A stretch of DNA of 64,000 bases from Actinocatenispora thailandica (lineage in GTDB: Bacteria > Actinomycetota > Actinomycetes > Mycobacteriales > Micromonosporaceae), in NCBI RefSeq assembly GCF_016865425.1, contig NZ_AP023355.1, forward strand, positions 6,632,198-6,696,197, read 5' to 3'. Positions 61,283-64,000 of the stretch are shown in pieces. Position numbers and translations under genes: made by a program. Each line of letters starts with the position of its first letter. Within the stretch, counting starts at the first letter, position 1. The notes under the pieces were generated by a model. That model worked only from the letters and a program-made list of their open reading frames with translations. It was not told the DNA's origin and made no database searches.

Positions 61283-62209
61283 CTAGGCGAGGTGCTTGTT
61301 GAACCACTCGATCGGGATGTCGGGGTGCAGGCCGAAGAAGTTGTACCCGTCGAATCGACGGTCGGTACCCTCGATCCAGTACAGCTGCTTGTCTTCAACC
61401 GGCAAGGCGTCGTAGATCGACTGGACGTCCTCAGGGCGGGTCATCGTGTCGCGGTGGACCTGGGCAACCAGCGTCGGAACCGTGACCGCCTTGACGTGCT
61501 CGATCGGGGACTGCTCGTCGAGGTGAAAACCGGTCCGCTCGTGCACCGCCCTGTCGAACTTCTCGAATCCGTCGTCCATGCCAATGCCCTTGACGAATTC
61601 CTCGACGACGGGTCGGGCCGAGACCGGCTGGAGCATGACCATGGCCTGAATCTCACCGAACTCCTTTGGATGCTTGCCCCAGGCGACGGCAGTGGAGTCG
61701 GCTCCCAGACAAACCGACAACAGGACCTTGCGCATGTCCTTGGTGTCCTCGCGCGAACGGGCGTAGCGCAGGGAGCCTATGACGTCTCGGTACTCCAGCA
61801 GGCCGATGCCGGCGATACCGCCGTTGCCCTGGCCGCTCATCCCGTGGTTGCGGATGTCGTAGCAGAGAATGTTGTAGCCGGCGTCGTGCAGCGCCCTGTA
61901 CTCGGGCAGAAAACTGACCTCGAACCCGCCGAGCCCGCCGAACTCACGCAGGTGACCCGGGTAGCCGTATCGGTTGCCGGGCAGGAAGTGGTTGTGGATG
62001 ACCAGCCTGTCCGAATCCGCCGGGATGAACCAGCCCTCCAACGCAACCCCGTCCATCGAGGGAAAGAAGACATCCTCGTACTCCAAGCCCTCCTCATCCG
62101 GCCGGCGCAGCACCGGAGCGCGGCGTCCTCCGGTGGTACCCGTCGTCCACAACTGGACGAAGCTATCGAACGCCGCTTGGGTCCTTTCCTTGTCCGCCAT
62201 GGCGATCAT
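61283..62209 (-). CDS. alpha/beta hydrolase, atypical elbow
   Basis: A 308-residue protein from ATG 62209 (GGGGAGG upstream; ATG 62200 also possible). Pattern of alpha/beta hydrolases: VALEGWFIPAD, LVIHNHFLPGN, YNILCYDIRNHGMSG. The elbow region reads LLSVCLGADSTAVAW, without a clear GxSxG; Cys or Asp/Ser of the ADS could be the nucleophile. A late acid/His pair may be in VHRDTMTRPEDVQ and the DGYNFFGLHPD region. Substrate unknown. Convergent with LtrA; 61047-61282 holds nothing I can support. Confidence 0.82.
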   Translation of the reverse strand: MIAMADKERTQAAFDSFVQLWTTGTTGGRRAPVLRRPDEEGLEYEDVFFPSMDGVALEGWFIPADSDRLVIHNHFLPGNRYGYPGHLREFGGLGGFEVSFLPEYRALHDAGYNILCYDIRNHGMSGQGNGGIAGIGLLEYRDVIGSLRYARSREDTKDMRKVLLSVCLGADSTAVAWGKHPKEFGEIQAMVMLQPVSARPVVEEFVKGIGMDDGFEKFDRAVHERTGFHLDEQSPIEHVKAVTVPTLVAQVHRDTMTRPEDVQSIYDALPVEDKQLYWIEGTDRRFDGYNFFGLHPDIPIEWFNKHLA

Positions 62210-62685
62210 CGCCTCCCCGCGCAGGTGCGCCTTGGTACTCGCCGCCAAGACGGCGGCCCACATCGCCCCGGCCTTAAGACCGGTCGTACCCCTATCCCTT
62301 GAGGGCAAACGGCCGGGAGGTCCCGGCGACGCACGACAGGGTCATCGGTCAGCCAGCGTCGCCTCTAGGACGATGCCGTTCCGCGCCGGATCTCTCCGCC
62401 TCCCGTGCGCCGAATCGGCTCGGGCGCCTGTGGCAAACCAGCAATCGGCGCTGCCAGGCGTTGAAGCCGAGCCGAAGAGCGCCGCGAACGGCGGGGCAGC
62501 CCGGCCCAGGCCCGCCAGGAGCTGCCCGGCCTCGACCTCGCACAACCCGCCAGTCGTTACATACGGCGATCGACTGTCAGCTACAGAGGGTAATTCCACA
62601 TCGTGGGATATGATCTTGGGTTCGACCTACCTCGGGCACCGCTCGGGCACTGAATCGATAACCATCGAACATGAGGGTTGCTCGC
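62210..62685. other. gene-free stretch before tRNA-Arg
   Basis: No supported gene. A minus frame 62342-62599 (ATG 62599) is open but shows no family. CTCGGGCAC occurs twice near 62624-62650. It could be the edge of an island beside the tRNA, but no integrase or repeat of the tRNA 3' end is visible. Confidence 0.35.
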
Positions 62686-62717
62686 AAAAAAGTAAAGGCC
62701 CTGGTCAGGGCCTTTAC
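62686..62717 (-). terminator. Rho-independent terminator of tRNA-Arg
   Basis: On the minus strand GTAAAGGCCCTG-AC-CAGGGCCTTTAC (62717-62692) is followed by six T (complement of 62686-62691). A textbook terminator starting 17 bp after the tRNA gene. Confidence 0.92.
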
Positions 62718-62733
62718 GAACACGAAAACAGGG

Positions 62734-62806
62734 TGCGCCCGGAGGGATTCGAACCCCCAACCTTCTGATCCGTAGTCAGATGCTCTATCCGTTGAGCTAC
62801 GGGCGC
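62734..62806 (-). tRNA. tRNA-Arg (anticodon ACG)
   Basis: A 73-nt cloverleaf on the minus strand. Acceptor GCGCCCG pairs with CGGGCGC; D arm with TAGCTCAACGGATAGAGCA; anticodon stem TCTGA/TCAGA around loop CTACGGA, anticodon ACG (read as inosine-CG, decoding CGU/CGC/CGA); T arm with GGTTCGAATCC. CCA is not encoded. It is followed by a strong terminator. Confidence 0.96.
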
Positions 62807-63138
62807 AGGCGGTGAAACCGGCCGTAACTCTAACACGGCCCTCCGGCGCCCTGTGGGGCGGTGTGGCCGGCGGCCATGCGGCCCGCCGCAGCCCGGGGAA
62901 CGGCAGGTGGCACGACCGTGCCGAGCCGGGTCGTACGCGCCAGCCGAACGCCGCCGTCCGGGCCGTCGCCGCGTGTCGGTGGACCGGATGGGGCCCGGTC
63001 GGTGGAGGTCCCTGCTTGTTTCGGACAGTTCGCCGGCCGAAGACGATCATGAGGTCTAGCGTGGCCACTGTCTCATTGCTTCCAGTACGGGCGGTCCCGG
63101 GACGGCGTTGCGGGGCGGCCCGGGACAGGAGTCGAACC

Positions 63139-63429
63139 ATGGCTGGGTACGTGATCGCGCAGCTCCGTCCACCGGACCCGCTGCCGCCGGAGGTCGGGCG
63201 GTACCTGGAGCTCGTGCAGGGCACGCTCGATCCGTTCGACGGCACGTTCCTCGTGCACGGCGGCGCCCTGGAGGTACGGGAGGGCAGCTGGCCGGGCGAT
63301 GCGGTGGTGATCCGGTTCCCGGACGTCGAACGCGCCCGCGGCTGGTACGACTCGCCGGCGTACGCGGAGATTCGGCCGCTGCGCACCGACCACATCGACT
63401 GCGACGTCGTCATCGTCGAAGGCGACTGA
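63139..63429 (+). CDS. DUF1330 protein
   Basis: A 96-residue dimeric alpha-beta barrel protein from ATG 63139, AGGAG upstream. DUF1330 pattern: GYVIAQLRPPDPLPPEVGRYLELV, FDGTFLVHGGALEVREGSWPGDAVVIRFPDVERARGWYDSPAYAEIRPLR. Relatives are small ferredoxin-like proteins of unknown role. It stands alone between the tRNA and the right-edge repeats. Confidence 0.9.
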   Translation: MAGYVIAQLRPPDPLPPEVGRYLELVQGTLDPFDGTFLVHGGALEVREGSWPGDAVVIRFPDVERARGWYDSPAYAEIRPLRTDHIDCDVVIVEGD

Positions 63430-64000
63430 CCCGCCGACGCACGGCCGGACGCCGCACCGTCGACGGTGGCACCCCGTGATCGAACCGCGCGCCGTCGAGG
63501 CCGACCGGCGACTGGCCGGCGACCACCGGCACACCGTCGAAAGCCGGCCGGCTGCGGCGGCGCGCATCGACGCCGTCGCCGAACGGCCCGCGCCGACGGC
63601 GACTGCCGGCGGGCTGTCGAGCCGGACCGACGTCGGACATGACACCGCCCCGCCGGCGGGGGCCGAGCGGGGCGGTGTCGAGTTCGAGCACCGGGGGGAT
63701 GGTGTCGACTACGTCATCGTGCCGGCACACACGGTCCCGGCGGAACCCCGGTATCGCCATTCTCCAAATAGTGCGTGCTCCGCCACTTCCGGTCATGTAT
63801 CGGCCCGGTTGGGACGACCGGCCCAGATCGTCGGATCCGGGTCGACCATCCGATTCCAGCCCGAGCCGTGCGGTCCCGGCCGACGGGCCGCAGCACACGC
63901 CATCCCGGCCGGCGGGGCCGCAGCTGACGCCAGTCGAGACCGATCGACGGGCCGCCACCTCTCGCCGTCCTGGAGCCGATCGACGGGCCGCAGCGCACGC
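63430..64000. repeat. right-edge stretch with diverged repeats
   Basis: No supported gene. From about 63866 to the end, CGACGGGCCGCAG-type units recur four times at 30-36 bp spacing and run off the window. The open minus-strand frames here are Arg/Gly rich and look like shadows. Confidence 0.4.

Noticed and set aside
62342-62599. An 85-residue minus-strand frame from ATG 62599
   Set aside because: Plausible start but no family, no clear ribosome site and only weak coding character; listed as part of the gene-free stretch.

Overview
The window is very GC-rich, uses many GTG starts and carries actinobacterial families: LLM/F420-type oxidoreductase, MmyB-type XRE regulators, ECF41 sigma factor, actinobacterial Ku, LtrA, DUF2255 and FCD-GntR. 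It reads as an accessory stretch of an Actinomycetota chromosome. The family may be Micromonosporaceae or Streptomyces-like; that is inference, and no marker here settles it. Genes are short, mostly one or two per transcript, and many metabolic genes sit back to back with their own regulator.

1-27.6 kb: two ArsR genes, one cut by the left edge and one with an arsenic-type CVCD motif; a GlxA-type regulator divergent from an alpha/beta hydrolase; a small ArsR-SRPBCC operon with an almost leaderless promoter; a CHASE3-HAMP-GAF histidine kinase; MarR; a GAF-PP2C phosphatase; a decayed beta-lactamase; MFS pumps; FCD-GntR; a divergent NAD+ DNA ligase (LigA type); a type B carboxylesterase with divergent TetR; DUF899; an ECF sigma factor; a deaminase-LLM pair with divergent AsnC; an MFS pump with divergent ArsR; an arginase-like protein.

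27.6-38.3 kb: FCD-GntR coupled to the arginase-like gene; an FSP1/NDH2-like flavoprotein with divergent MarR and two clear operators; an internally deleted ku gene facing a small SAP/Rho-N-like protein; a flavoprotein followed by an ECF41 sigma factor; an FMN reductase and serine hydrolase pair with divergent TetR; an aldo/keto reductase with divergent MmyB-type XRE regulator.

38.3-62.7 kb: a patchier region with two two-component systems, a PmtA-like methyltransferase followed by a truncated DedA gene, a decayed TetR, an IS30 fragment and a ribonucleotide-reductase tail remnant. Next comes a redox/stress block: flavin reductase, rhomboid-like, CMD, DUF2255, DHA2 MFS, XRE, cupin, AKR, a second XRE, DLH-like hydrolase, a second DUF2255 and LtrA. 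It ends near a tRNA-Arg(ACG) with a strong terminator. After the tRNA only a DUF1330 gene is clear.

Two themes stand out. First, about a dozen reading frames are broken by a single missing base, nearly always in or beside a run of G or C, while the protein family continues in the next frame. This points to homopolymer sequencing errors, or less likely to shared decay; it affects at least eight otherwise well-conserved genes. Second, three paralogous MmyB-type XRE regulators each face an oxidoreductase, pump or hydrolase across operator-like repeats, and a ku gene has lost its whole core but keeps its start, ribosome site and SAP-like tail.
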